Origin: Posidonia oceanica
Lineage: Eukaryota; Streptophyta; Magnoliopsida; Alismatales; Posidoniaceae
Direction of reading: 5' to 3'
Assembly: GCA_037176725.1 (NCBI GenBank)
Contig: JAZBRS010000054.1
Coordinates: 17,130,001 to 17,194,000, forward strand
Length of the DNA: 64,000 nt
Shown here one piece after another: positions 11,160-23,658 of this stretch (its first letter is position 1; the number at the start of each line of letters is the position of its first letter). The notes under the pieces are model-generated. The model was not told the DNA's origin, did not search any database, and saw only the letters and a program-made list of their open reading frames with translations. The position numbers and the translations under genes were made by a program.

Positions 11160-11762
11160 GAGCTAATTAAGGGTGCAACCGGATGTGATATATCCATAAA
11201 AATTTTGTATCCATATCTGTTTTTTAGTGAATACGGATATCCGTATCTACTTAGGAGCGAATATGGATATGGTTACGAATATAGCTTTTGGAATTTGAAG
11301 GGATACAGATAATTTACGAATATTCGTATTAATATAATATATATTTTTAAGATTAAATATTTAATTTAAAAATCAAATCTTAAATCTATTCTCTCTGTCT
11401 CTCTTATCCATCAACATCTCTTCCACTCCCACTCTCACATCTCTTCCACCATCAACGTCACTTCTCACCACACCTCTCCACCAACTGTTCATCGGCTACC
11501 ACACGCCGATCTCCAACAACAATAACACGCCGACCACCGCCCATCCACGCCAGCCACCACAACAATCCAACCAGCTAGCAACACTTCCATCTTCCCATCC
11601 CCATCGACCATCGCAACCTCCCACCAACCAATCCACACCGACCATCGTAGCCTCCCATCGGCTAGCAGTACTTCCAACGAATAACAGCACTCCCACTAGT
11701 CAAAAGCAGTCCCATCGACCAGCCCATCCTCGTCGACCACCACAACACTCCTACTGGCCAAC

Positions 11763-13722
11763 TGTTGACTCAATATGTACATAACACACCTCCATGAAAG
11801 GAAGCTAATCCATCAATCCAGCAATATGATAGAGAATGCGCCAACAAATTCCATCGCGTGTATTTAGTACAGAATTATTTTGAAAGATAGAAAATATTGT
11901 CGAGATATACTATTCTTAGATATTTTAAACTTTAAATTCAAAGATATTCATATTTGAATGAGGATGTGCGGCCTCCCTATAAATAAAGGCTCATCTCCTT
12001 CGTTGAGAAGGATCTACGATCTATGATATACTTCGACCCCTTAGAGACAGAGATCATAGAAATCTAGAGCTCACCGATCAACACCCAGAGACAGAGATAG
12101 AGAGAGGAGAAAAGGTTGCTTGAGGAGTTCTCTAGACGCTTGACCGCCGCACCCGTCCGCTCACATTTGAGAAGAAGTCAACAAGGAGAACAACTATTGA
12201 TAGGCAAGGTATCTCATTTCCCTCGCGAGATGGCCCAACTACAAGACGACATATTTGTTTAGATCTCATATAAATTGCCGATAATGCAATGTTTAGATCA
12301 CATGTATTCCATATTGTTACTATATGTAATATCATATCATGTATTATTTGACAATATATTCAATAATACATACCCATATGCATGACACATGATTCATATA
12401 TATAATGTTGTCCTTATATGTAACATTATACAATGTATTATTCAACATCATATTCAATAATATAAATCTATGCATTCGATACATGATCACATGCACTTCT
12501 TCGACATTGTATTCGAATATACATGAAAATTATATGTGATTATACTTTACGCCCATTCGGCCCTAGTAGTGGGGTGTTTTGCATCGTTCAGCCTTGAATC
12601 GGACTGAGCGACTAATCTCACACCATATATGTGTCGTTCGCCGCAAATGCCATGGTATGACTCGTTTGATCAATCTCTCGAGTCTCCCTGAGCTTATCAC
12701 CCAAGGCACAATGCCTATTCAAATCTGGCTCTCTTCTGCTCGGCTTTTAAGCCAATTGATCGGGTCGGCCGATCAATCCCACATCATATATGTTGGTCGT
12801 CCTACGCTCAAATGCATTCCTTTTGACATGTCAATAGGGAATAGAATATGATATCATAAACTAAATCTATATCGACATTATATTCACTTTATTTTGATAT
12901 CAATCCAAGTAAATCATGTTTGATCTCATAATTAGATCGATATTATATTTGATTTTACACTCGAACATATTCTGTGACATATTTATCGTCATTATATTTG
13001 ATTTATATCAAAAACTTTATATTGTTATTGAATCGTGCTAGATTATGTATTTTTATCGACATTACATTCAATTATACGTATATTAGATTTTATAATCTCT
13101 TTTGTAATAGATCGTATATTTTCATTGACATTATATTCGATTATATATATGTTTGATTGAATACTTTGAACCTCAAGATTATATTCAAGCATACATATTT
13201 GACATCATATTCGAACACACTTGAAAACCATATGTTAACCTCGACATTATATTCGAGCAAACATGTGTCGTTAGGCCTCAAACTAGGCTAAGTGACCGAT
13301 CCCATATCAATATGTTAGCCCCAACATTATATTCAAGTATACATGTGTAGGAGTGGTGTGCGTCGTTCAACCTCGAACCGGGCCGGACGATTGATCTTAT
13401 AACTACATGTTAATTTTGACATTATATTCGAACATGTATAGAAATCATATATTAATTTCGACACTATATTCAAATATACATGATTATATATGAATCTTTT
13501 TCCATTTGCCATTAATGTATAAATCTTTATTATAATAATTTCTCTCTTATTATTTCTGAAATTTGTGTATGATGACCGTAATGAGATTCTTTCATAGTAA
13601 TTAACGAACCTTCATTAGAAGTAGTCCAGAAGAAATCTGAATATTGAAAAAATCATGATAACACCCAGAAATTTATTAGAAAATACAAATTCCACGGAAA
13701 TATAGAAAAGAACTCGTAAACA
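11763..13722. mobile_element. Solo LTR, about 1.96 kb
   Basis: Starts TGTTGAC and ends GTAAACA, imperfect inverted ends with the TG...CA of LTRs. It is flanked by a perfect 5-bp duplication CCAAC (11758-11762 and 13723-13727). A TATA-like CTATAAATAAAGG lies at about 11979-11991. No primer binding site, polypurine tract or gag-pol is present, so it is best read as a recombined solo LTR. Many loosely spaced copies of a motif like ACATTATATTCGA occur between 12430 and 13470. The direction of transcription suggested by the TATA motif is +, which is inference. Confidence 0.75.
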
Positions 13723-14276
13723 CCAACCCGACGGCTAACAGCACTCCCACAGGCCAGCAACAACTAAAGGTTTGTCTCCATAACTTCCTTTTCCCTTTCT
13801 TCTTTATTCCCGAGATTTGCAGCAATGACTGTGAGTTTGTCACCATGCCCTTGGAATAGAAATCAAAGGTCTTCTCCTCCATTCTAAGCAGCAATCAAAG
13901 GAACAATTTGGTTACAAACCAAAAGGGGCCTCAATAGAATTTTCAGGAAGGCATTTTTGCACCGAGGGTGAGCAATTGAGCACACATCCAATAATCGCAT
14001 CCACTTTAAAATGATAGAATGATTCATGTGTATTATCAATCTTTTTACGAGTTTAGTTTAGATGTTTGAACAATTGGTGTATATACAATACTAGATTTAT
14101 AAATTAAGAATAGTGTTTGATTCATAGTTTGTGCATATATCAGCATATGTTTGCACATATATTTGTCTATCTATTGTAAAGTTGTGATTTCTTTATATGT
14201 TCTGTCATTTAGGTATCATTTGTTTATGTGCAAAATGTGACGGATTTTTCATTAATCATTAATTCATTATACATCT
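13723..14276. other. Interior of the hAT-like element, no assigned gene
   Basis: A minus-strand open frame (13894-13676) runs across the LTR border and is not a gene as such. Another minus frame near 13770-13870 reads GHGDKLTVIAANLGNKEERE, which looks protein-like but which I cannot identify. It may be a captured exon. Confidence 0.3.
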
Positions 14277-14281
14277 TTAGA

Positions 14282-14749
14282 GGGGTGAATTTTTTAAAAT
14301 AATATTATTTTAATAACTTATTGCAAAAATAGACTTCCTCTCAAAATATTTTCAAAACTAAGCTTCTAATAAGGTTCAGGTGGACCCCATGTACCCACTA
14401 GCCTGTCAGCATTTTTTTTCTTCTATTTTTACTAAATTCAACATTTATACTGTCGAATTCATAAGTAGTAAATCACGCATACGTTCCATTGAACCCAGTA
14501 AAAAAAAAGCAAATTCCGTTTCAACTAAATTCGGTTCTTATAAAACTAAATTCAAGGAACCAGGTTTCAACTTTCAAATTTAACCAAGTGTTAATGAATT
14601 CAACAGTTTCAAAGTCGAATTCATTGTCTATAGAATTCGACAATATCAAAGCTAAATTCTGTCAGAGACCTAGTTTTGAAAATATTTTTGGAGGAGTTAT
14701 ATTTTGGTAATAAGTTATTAAAATAATATTATTTTGAAAAATTCACCAC
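14282..14749. mobile_element. 468-bp long-TIR element (MITE-like)
   Basis: Terminal inverted repeats of about 80 bp begin GGGGTGAATTTT (left) and, reversed, GTGGTGAATTTT (right). They share the block AAAATAATATTATTTTAATA. Perfect direct repeats TTAGA flank it (14277-14281, 14750-14754). The interior repeatedly contains AAATTC/GAATTC-type motifs. A 5-bp duplication does not match the common MITE superfamilies cleanly, so I leave the class open. The two arms could fold into a long hairpin RNA. Confidence 0.7.
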
Positions 14750-15663
14750 TTAGAAGTGGAATATTAAGACTTGGATTCATAACTTCACTTTTTTTGGAAA
14801 CTGAAAAAGGTTCCTATAGTGCTTACAGGGACATTTTCCTATAAACACCCTTTTTTATTTTTTGTGTTTTTAAAAGTAAAATATAATTATATGGTTAGTT
14901 AATCTATAAGATAATCTACTATGTGTTAAAGTTTCATGCTTATATGAGTTATATTCGCTGTTAATTTTTAATCTAAGATTTAACAGTTAAAATTTAGCAA
15001 AATGTGTTGAATTTTAAGACATTTAGATCAAAGGTTAATAGTTGTTTGATTTAAATGAAAATTTCACCATGTATTTATAGATATTTAATAAATAAATCTA
15101 TATAGTTATTTTTCCCCATGTATTTATTTTTAAAAAGTAATGTGCTGATAGCCATGTTGGCTGTAGGCACCAATAGGAAATCTACCCAGTTTTGGAAAAG
15201 GTAAGTCCGATTTATCATTATGTCTATTTTTTTTTTTTTTTGATATATGTTATTTTTATTTCATATATAATGGAAGAACTTAAAATATATAAATATATGA
15301 AAATCTTATTGATGGTTTAATTAATTATGTAATGTGTAAATCGTTATATCTATTTTTATATCCGACTTTATCGTATCCATATCTGTCTTTTGAGGATATG
15401 GATATGTAATTTTCTTATCTGTATGATATCCACATTTCGAAAATTGATACGGATATGTAACACTTATATCTGTACCATATCCATAACATCCTTATTTGTA
15501 TCGTATTCATTCTATTTACACCCTTAAAGCTAATGCAATTGGTAAAACAAAATATTCTAAGATAAAAATCTAAAATTACCCAAAGACACATCTAATTATG
15601 TGCCTCTCCAAAATCTCTTGATGTTAATATTAATGGGGAGCACTCTCAATTTACTAAAAAAAA

Positions 15664-17074
15664 GGCTTTTTGCTCAAATATCCCTGCTAAGTCCGATAAT
15701 ACTCTAGATGCCCTTGTTATTCCAATAATTGCCTCAATATTCCTAAAGAGCATGACAAATTCCTTCAATGTCCCTACTAACTAACAAAACGTGGCACCAT
15801 TACTTATAGAAGTTAAAAAAATTGTAAAATTTCATTTTACACCCTTAATTTATGTAAATCCCCTTAATAGAGTCTTTTTATAACTATATGTTCTCTTTGC
15901 AATTTCTTCTCATTTCTTCTACAACTACAAACCACTATTTAAATGATCAAACATACTAATTTAAAAAAAAAAAACATTAAGAATAATCACATAAAAATGA
16001 CTAACTATGTATAAGTAAAACACTAATATTTATTGATTAAGGAACTATAACAAAACCTCAAATTAAGAAATAATAGGTCTAGTTTAGTTATTTATAAGCA
16101 ATTTGTAATAGGAATTTAGGGATTTACTTTATAAATTTATTTTAATCTACATTGAAGTAATTTTATTTTAATCTACATTAGATTTATACAGGGGTTACTA
16201 ATATTTGTCCTTAAAATGTTATACTTTTATTTCCTAACATTTTAGTTTATCATTTAATGCATCATAATAACTTATTAGTATGAAGACATAATTTGTTTTA
16301 TTATCAATTTATCGTGCTTAATTTAGGTTTATTTCTAATTTGTTTATCATACTATTTGTTACTTTGAATTAGATATAGATATATGAATACTTTGAACATA
16401 ATATCATACCAAATTAATCTTAGTTTAGTATGTATGCTTGAATTGTCTAGAGTTTTGTTATTGGTGGTGATTATAATTAATCATTTTTTATTTTTCAGTA
16501 TGCTTGATCATTGAAAATTAGTATGACGTGTGTATAATTAGTAAATTTTGGACTGATTATGGTTAATCATTTCATTTTTAATTTTTTTTAGCATACTTAA
16601 GCAATACACGTATTTCTGAATTATTCTTGATTTAACTTATATGTTTAAATTAGTGTAGACTTTTAATTATTGGTTACGATTATGGTTAAAAATTTATTTG
16701 TATTTTTTAGTATGTTTAATCATTATATATCAATATTACTTGTGTATTATTAGTAATTTTGTAGTGTGATTATCTTTTTTTTTTAAATTTTTCAATATAC
16801 TTAATCATTAATTGATGGTTTGTAGTTATAGAAGAAAGGAGAAAAATGGGGAAAAAATGTAGTTAAAAATTGAATCACATTGGTGATTAAGTAATTTATA
16901 ATGGGATAAAATGATATTTTCTAAGTCTTTTAAAAAATGTAGTTAAAAATTAAGTCTTTTAACATCACATTCCATTGGTTAGTACGGAGACTAAAGGCAA
17001 TTGTTAGACTCCTTGGAGGTATCAAGATAATTATTAGAATAAAGAGGATATTCAGAGCATTTGGGTAAAAAAAC
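15664..17074. mobile_element. Mutator-like (MULE-type) TIR element, non-autonomous
   Basis: The ends share a diverged inverted repeat of about 100 bp: GGCTTTTTGCTCAAATATCC at left, reversed GTTTTTTTACCCAAATGCTC at right, then matching TTATTCYAATAATT and ATWCCTMMARGAG blocks further in. It is flanked by A8 (15656-15663) and A9 (17075-17083), consistent with the 8-9 bp duplication and A/T-run preference of plant MULEs. The interior is AT-rich with no transposase frame. Confidence 0.6.
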
Positions 17075-17083
17075 AAAAAAAAA

Positions 17084-17929
17084 GGAATATTAGGTTGCAC
17101 ACATACATGTTCAATATTTTCAATAATCATCCATCCATCCACCCACCTATATCAAAAATTATTGCAGAAGATGAGAAGTTGAATTTCATTGAGGTTGCAT
17201 TGTTGCAGATTTCAAATTAAATAAATTCCTCTGGGAGTAATAAGTAAACGTGCAGATATTTGAATTTTCGTGCCTGTGAGGTGCATATCAATAAACATTA
17301 GGAGAATAATACCATTAGTAGCTGGATGAAAACGTGACTAGAAATGCATCGGGGCGTGTCACACAAAATAAACTCGGCTCAATGTTTACGTGCCTATTAC
17401 AGAACATTAATTTATAGCAAACCGTCACTAATTAATACCATGACACTTATTAGATATTAGTCACATCACACGTGGGTTAATCCGGTATTACTTACGACGT
17501 GTCTAAATACCGATCATTTAACAATCATACACCCAAACAGCAAGTCAGTAATATCATAATTATGGTAGAGTATTAGTCATATTAGCCCCCGCTGTCTACC
17601 CTCTACAAAACACACATGCCCTCACAATTTTATTTGTTACTTGCCAATGATTTTCGGTTCCTCCTCCTCCCCCCGCCCCCCCCCCCCCCCCTTCTTCACC
17701 TTACAGTTTTTTTTTAGCTAGAAACGGTTACAATTCCGGTGCCAAGCCAATCATTTATGACAATGACTACATAAACTTGTCAGCATTTGACTTCTGAGAA
17801 GAAAAAGAGGCACATATATACATATATATAATATATATATATATACAATAATTACTGGTGGAAAGATGTGTAACAATCTGATCAATCAAATGTAAGAAGA
17901 ACGTATAATTACTGGCTGAAAGATGAGAA
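17084..17929. other. Intergenic, low-complexity tracts
   Basis: No gene recognised. Contains a run of 16 C (17676-17691) and an AT dinucleotide tract (about 17816-17846). Confidence 0.5.
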
Positions 17930-18890
17930 ATCGATCGGCAGCTGGTGCTCTTCTTCCCCAACATGCTCAAATGAATGGTAGCATAGATTGGCGTGATATT
18001 TTCATCAAAGCCTGTACCACTTGTTCCCATGGTTGCTTGTTCTTCCAACCTGCACACTTTCCATTTAATTGCAAAAAGAATGATATAATAGAAGAGAATT
18101 CTTGACCTGTGGAGGCAACACCAACTGGCCATTGAGCAACAAGGCCCCCCCCCCCCCCCCCCGAAGCAATCCTTCTAGCTGCATCAGTAGCAGTGCTCCC
18201 AGATCTCAACCTCGTTATATCACTACGCAGCCAGCAAATGATCACAGCCTCACCAAGACCTGTGCTGCAGGGATTCACCTTGCGGTCCGTTTCCCTCAGA
18301 GATGATGCTCCATGTCTCACTTGTTCTTCCACTGAGGCATTGTCCATAAAATATGCACAATTCTGTGCAAAGCAACTATAGTGTTAAAATAGTCATGTGC
18401 CTCTGACATTGTTTCACGTCATTTAGAACTTTAATTATAAGGTTTTCCATGAAAGTTAGTTGGAATCCATGATGCCAAAATTAACACCAAAGAAAGGTTG
18501 ACATTATGTTCAAAAGAAGACTACATTTACCACAGATCCGAATAAATAAAAAAGACTGGTGCTTATACTCACCATGTTATTGATGCCAGTCACAGAAGAA
18601 AGGCTGGAGGAGTATACGTTTACTTTGTCATAATAGATTGAATTTGTCTTAGGAGCAATTTGTTTGCCCTCTAATACTGCAGAGACAAATGTCCAATACT
18701 CTGCCTCCTCTCGACCTGTCAATTCTATTACTTGGACGAAGCTTGGCACTTGGAAGTAAGCGCTGAAATTGGTCTTGCTGCCTAGAATTGTTGAGAAGAC
18801 TGGCAACTTTTAACCGCAGGCCCATGCAGTTCTTCACTCCTATATTCAACAACTTATCGCAAAGCAGAGGCATCATTAAACTTGTGTGAT
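17930..18890 (-). pseudogene. Exon-like segments of an unidentified gene
   Basis: Two minus-strand stretches look like exons. One ends with the codons TGINNM at 18573, followed by GTGAGT; its frame reads FVQVIELTGREEAEYWTFV and then SAVLEGKQIAPKTNSIYYD. The second (about 18375-18090) reads AYFMDNASVEEQVRHGASSL and then STGLGEAVIICWLRSDITRL. It then runs into a tract of 18 G (plus-strand C 18145-18162), which would encode polyglycine or shift the frame. I do not recognise the protein. Alternative frames also stay open over part of it, so the reading is uncertain. Confidence 0.35.
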
Positions 18891-21029
18891 GACAACATCC
18901 TTTTGTTTCATCTGTCCAAGGAGGTCAAATAGAAGTGCAAATGACAAACATAAGAGTGCCATGTATGAATCTACTCCAATGGCATTAGAAGTGAAAACAA
19001 AAAATATTTGAGAAATGCTAGCAATATGAGTACAACAATTTAATCAGAGAAGAGGAGTACAAAAACCCCAAATAACATTTAATTTCTAATGTTCATTATA
19101 AAGCCATTCATTTATCCAAAAGAATGTGAATAGTGCAGGTTGCCCATTGTATTCCCAGTGAGAAGTGAAATCCAACTAATATATAGAAAATATGTGGTAA
19201 ATGAAATTCACATATGCTAATTGACACTTCCATAACAGACTTGTTTTAAATAGCAAAGCAAGCTTACTTTACCTTGCAGTATATACTGTATAAGGTTTGA
19301 TGTTAATACTTAATACACTCCTTATTGCTTAAGATAACCTAGTATTTTCATTACCTCAAACATCATAACTATCTACACTACAATCTAATTCATTAACAGC
19401 AGAAATCCTTAATAGTGTGGAGTCTACTTGTCCTCCCAAGCTCAGGAGATGGGATGGTGTGGTGTGTTGGAGATGCATAACAAGAAAGCCACTGGCTAAG
19501 GAGCCAGCCAGACAGTTCAATATAAAAAACCATACTAAAAAGTTTGGAATTAGAATCAGCTCAGCAACACTACATAGTTTTCATCTTAACAGACATGTCT
19601 TTCAAATCAAAGCAACAAGTCATGGAACTAGTTTGTTATTATGTAGATTAATCAAAATTTCAAAGCCGTTGCTCTATTATTAATGGTGTTCCCGTGTGTG
19701 GGACCTAAATGTGCCATAATCCTATACCATTATGAAATGATGGGTGTTACCTACAGGTCCTAAAATGTTGTTATAGAATAGAGGCTTCAATTTAAGTTTA
19801 ATGTTCCAATCTACGAGAAATCTATGAGACACGTGATATTCCCAATCCGACATCACTATATGATTAAGTTTAACAAATTGGTTCTTTTCCTATTTAATAG
19901 AAATAAAATGAGTAATAGCAAACAAGTGTACACATCAAGCTTGTCAAAACACATGAATGAAGCAAATACAAATGACTGGACAACAAAAAGAGACGTGTAA
20001 GTAATCGAGGAAAAGGATTCTTTATATTGCTTGTACATGTTTGAATGTGTTGTATGTGAATTTGACTACAATTTTTTGCTGAAGTAAAGCTCGTTTTAAA
20101 TAAGTTATTTGTAACTATGTGTGCAAGGTTGTGTAATAGTAAAGCATCACTCGATATCCTAATATTTTAAGTAAATTCACAACAATTTTTACCAAAGACA
20201 TTTGCCATTTTTTCCATAGAATGTAATGCTTTTGAAATATATAACCAATTAAACAGTTGGTGGATATGAACTGAAAAACCAAAATTTAAGTACATAGCAA
20301 AAACAATTCAAACATAGTAGGTAGGTTTCTTACCATTGACTGGTCTTAAGCAGTGTATGATCCAAAACGGCATCACATGTTTGGCTAGGGCAGGAAGATC
20401 AACGTGAGTGATCCTCCTATTCACAATGGTCACGTTTGTTTGTTGGATCTACCGGCTCCTGCAACTCCCCAAGGCATGCGGAGCGAAGAGTCGAAACAAA
20501 CGTCCCAACGTCGGAGTGCTCCAGGGACGCCACCTAAGCTCCTTCTACTGTAGCTCACGAAGGGATTTGGGAGCAGATTGTAGGTAGCTCCTCGCTGAAG
20601 ATGATGGAATTTATTGCATTTTGGACGAAATTGCCCATAAAGGTTTGACCTTTTAACAAAAAAACCATTGCTTATTTACATTTCATGCCATCATTTATTT
20701 TTTCTCACCAATCCCCCTTTCCCCTTTCTTCCTATTGCGATTACTCACTCCCCCAAAAGACTACTCTTCTCTCCCCCACCCTGAGGTGCTTGTCGAAGCA
20801 TCGGCGGCACTACTAGAGGCCTCAAAGAAGAGAGACGCTGGAGCTATCGAAGGACGTACATGTCATGAGGAGCTAACGAAGCTACAAGTGTGCCGTCACG
20901 ACCGTGTGGCATGGAATAGCTACCAGAGGAGTGGTGGAGTCACGACCGAGTGGCATGGCATCCAAAAGAATGGAAACATATATAATGCAAAGTATCGCCT
21001 CCCTTGATTTAATTCCTGGCTCTGCCACT
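18891..21029. other. No gene recognised
   Basis: AT-rich sequence with short frames only. At 20420-20620 a GC-richer patch contains an inverted pair ACGTTTGTTTG / CGAAACAAACGT (about 20432 and 20489), perhaps a small degraded TIR element. An open frame at 20735-21007 (90 aa) matches no family I know. Confidence 0.35.
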
Positions 21030-21952
21030 ACATGGACCCTAAGCATAGATTAGTTAATTGTATGGTATTTTTAGATGATATTTTTAGTAACATTTATAAA
21101 ACTGAAAGAATAGATGAATTTAATAATAAAATTAAGGAAGCTTTATATACATTATTTGAAGAATATGTTAAACTTTACTGTGGTGAAAGTAATTCTAGTG
21201 CTAATACATCTAGAATTGTAGGAAGAAATAGTAGTAGTAGTAGTAGTTCATTTTAGAGTAAAATAAATAAGAAAAAAGAAAAATACGTAAAATCAACTAC
21301 TAATAATGAATTAGAAAATTATTTAGAATGTGAGTTTGCTTTTAGTAAACCTGAAATAGATAATTTAGATATATTAAATTGGTGGTCTAATACTGCAATT
21401 AGATTTTCTATAGTTTCTAAAATGATAAAAGATTTACTAACGATTCCAACATCTATTGTGGCGTCGGAGTCTGTATTTTCAGCAGGTAGAAGAGTTCTAA
21501 GTGATAGAATATGTAAACTATCAGAAAACCCGTAGAAACTTCCGTGTGTTTGAAGAACTGGTACGATGCGGTTGATCGTCTTCAGAACTTGAAATTAAAC
21601 GATGAATCACAAAATAACAAAACGACATCAACTTCAATGGATGCCATATTTGAGACGATGACTTCTACTAATGATAATGAATAGATTCTTTTGTAAAATT
21701 TTTAATTTATATTGATGTAATAATTATAAATGTAAAAATGTAAAATGTTGAATATCTTATGTATTTTTCAAGTTTTTTATGTATATATCAAATATTTAAT
21801 AATAAATAATATTTTTTTTAATTTTTTTTTAAAAAATGGAACGACCCGAAGGACCGGCCCGGCCTAGTCGCGGGCCCTAGGCGATGCCAGGCCCGGGGGT
21901 TTCAGTAAAATTGGCCGGGCTATATGATTGACGGGCCGAGCACCTTTACCTA
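21030..21952 (+). mobile_element. 5'-truncated hAT transposon with C-terminal transposase remnant
   Basis: The frame from 21032 gives HRLVNCMVFLDDIFSN, then KYVKSTTNNELENYLECEF (after a stop at 21254) and the hAT C-terminal dimerisation signature NWWSNTAIRFSIVSKM, SIVASESVFSAGRRVLSDR. It aligns throughout with the better copy at 38889-39560. Everything N-terminal to the last quarter of the transposase is absent. The right end is GC-rich (GGCCCGGCC, GGGCCC), closing with CACCTTTACCTA at 21952, the family's TIR type. No matching left end or target duplication was found, so it is a fragment. Confidence 0.75.
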
Positions 21953-23653
21953 TAAGGAACCTAATAAATAGATTACACAAATATTTATATGAGAATCTAT
22001 TTACTCTAACAGTAACATTAACAACTTAATATCACTGGCAAGATATGCAATGTGAACATAAACACCATTTTGTTATTTAAATCAAAATTTGTGAAAGAAT
22101 TTTTACAACCATTGCAACAACCCATAGTTATATGTAAAATAGCACTTAGACCCACATCATCAGATGGTTAAATCAAATCATCACATAGTTATAAGTAAAA
22201 CAAATGCACATAAACCTGCCATATCCTACGAGGTTATATGCAAGACAGCCTGTAAAAAGAAAGGAATAGTTCTCTGAGAAAATATGATACAGATATAAGA
22301 GAGTATTTTACCCAGATAAAATCACTCAACATTCATGCTTTTCTCTTGTTTAAATCTGACACAATATTAGAAGCAAATATTTCTACGAGAAAAGTGAGAC
22401 CAAGAAAATATAAGAAAAGTGTTTAGAAAGTCAGTGACATACTCATTGTTAATGTTTGTTTTTCTTGCTTAAATATAAAAAAATTAAGAAAAAAAATATA
22501 ACAGGAGCACGACACCTGTTAATTCCATTAAGAAATCACTCTTATGGTACAAATCCACCCAGAAGTTACAAAAATTGTGACTTATCTCAACATTTTGGAA
22601 TAGTTGCCTCCAACTTATCATAATAGCAGTGCATCCTTTTAGAGTTTATATCTTTACCCAGGATAACCCTTTTGACCTTGATGCTCCCAGACCCTCTAGC
22701 ACTTTGAGTGCTCATGATCATCCACCTTATTGAAGCAGTGTGCCTCTTAGAAATATAACTAGGAATTAAACACCACATAAAAGTTTATTTACATTCATCG
22801 AAAAACAAGTGTAGTATAAGTATATAACACTTTCCAACCAAGAAACGATGTCTCCAGGACTTGCCTCATTGTATTTTGAAAGTTGTACATAATAGCCCCT
22901 TTAAAGAAAAAGTTAGTTTTTTTTTGTTTCATCTGTAATAAACTTTTTTTTTCTTGAGATGTAAAATGCTAAATCCAAATTTTAGTAGCCATCAAAATTC
23001 TTTGATTTTGAGACATACCTTTCAGTACCATATTTGTTACTTCAAGCAGCACATCATTCCCAAAGATGAAATGGATGTTAAACCAAATGTTCGACGTGAA
23101 GAAAAAAGAAAAAGAAAAAAACATGAAGGACCAAATAACTTGCTCTCAACTGTTGACCATCCCAATTTTGTTGATGAGTGCCCTTTCCTAGTTTTGTGGT
23201 GGTTGCTATCACAATAAGGGTCATATCATCTAGGCAACACCATTGGTCCCATAACAACACATTTTCCCATTGTCTCCACACCATTTCATAATCAGCAGAA
23301 GAAGTTAAGGTTTTCCCTCAAGAACAGACAGCTAAGCCCAAGACCTGCTGTGTCCAACCCCGGTTCCATAATCAGCATGACAGCATCAAATTATATGTGG
23401 TTTCTCCACCTTACAACAAAGAGGACATAAAAAGTCTTCATCTCCAACCCATTTCCGATGCATGCTAATCATAGGCAACATATGATTACGATTTTCAACA
23501 TATATTTGCCTTGAATTCAGGAAGTAGGCCATCTAAAGAATATACCATAATCAAGAAGATCAGAAGTGTTGTGAATAGAGAAGCGCACAGTGACCCAGGC
23601 ATACACAATTGGTACCATAAAACCAACAAAACTGTGGAATTTCCTTGTCCATA
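21953..23653. other. Unassigned region, possible LINE scrap on the minus strand
   Basis: A minus frame at 22778-22587 ends ...KRMHCYYDKLEATIPKC and looks protein-like, but I cannot identify it. Near 23500-23390 a minus frame reads MLPMISMHRKWVGDEDFLCP with a following CPLCC. This loosely resembles the zinc-binding region after LINE reverse transcriptases, but the evidence is weak. Confidence 0.25.
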
Positions 23654-23658
23654 GTAGC

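Larger units (their letters stand above)
11168..15526. mobile_element. Large non-autonomous hAT-like element with nested insertions
   Basis: Ends are TAAGGGTG and its inverse CACCCTTA. They are flanked by an 8-bp near-perfect target duplication, GAGCTAAT (11160-11167) and AAGCTAAT (15527-15534). An 8-bp duplication with TA-starting TIRs ending in GGGTG is the hAT signature. Both subterminal regions are dense in ATCCGTATC/GGATATGG-type motifs (about 11185-11310 and 15350-15510). No transposase is visible. A CA-rich segment at 11400-11760, continued at about 13728 beyond the solo LTR, could be captured host sequence. The element hosts a solo LTR (11763-13722) and a long-TIR element (14282-14749). 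Confidence 0.75.

Noticed and set aside
11489..11696. Overlapping minus frames rich in Gly, Trp and Val
   Set aside because: Low-complexity translation of CCA/ACC-rich sequence inside the hAT-like element.
22587..23500. Protein-like minus frames and a CPLCC segment suggesting another LINE
   Set aside because: Too short and too diverged to call; no reverse transcriptase motif nearby.
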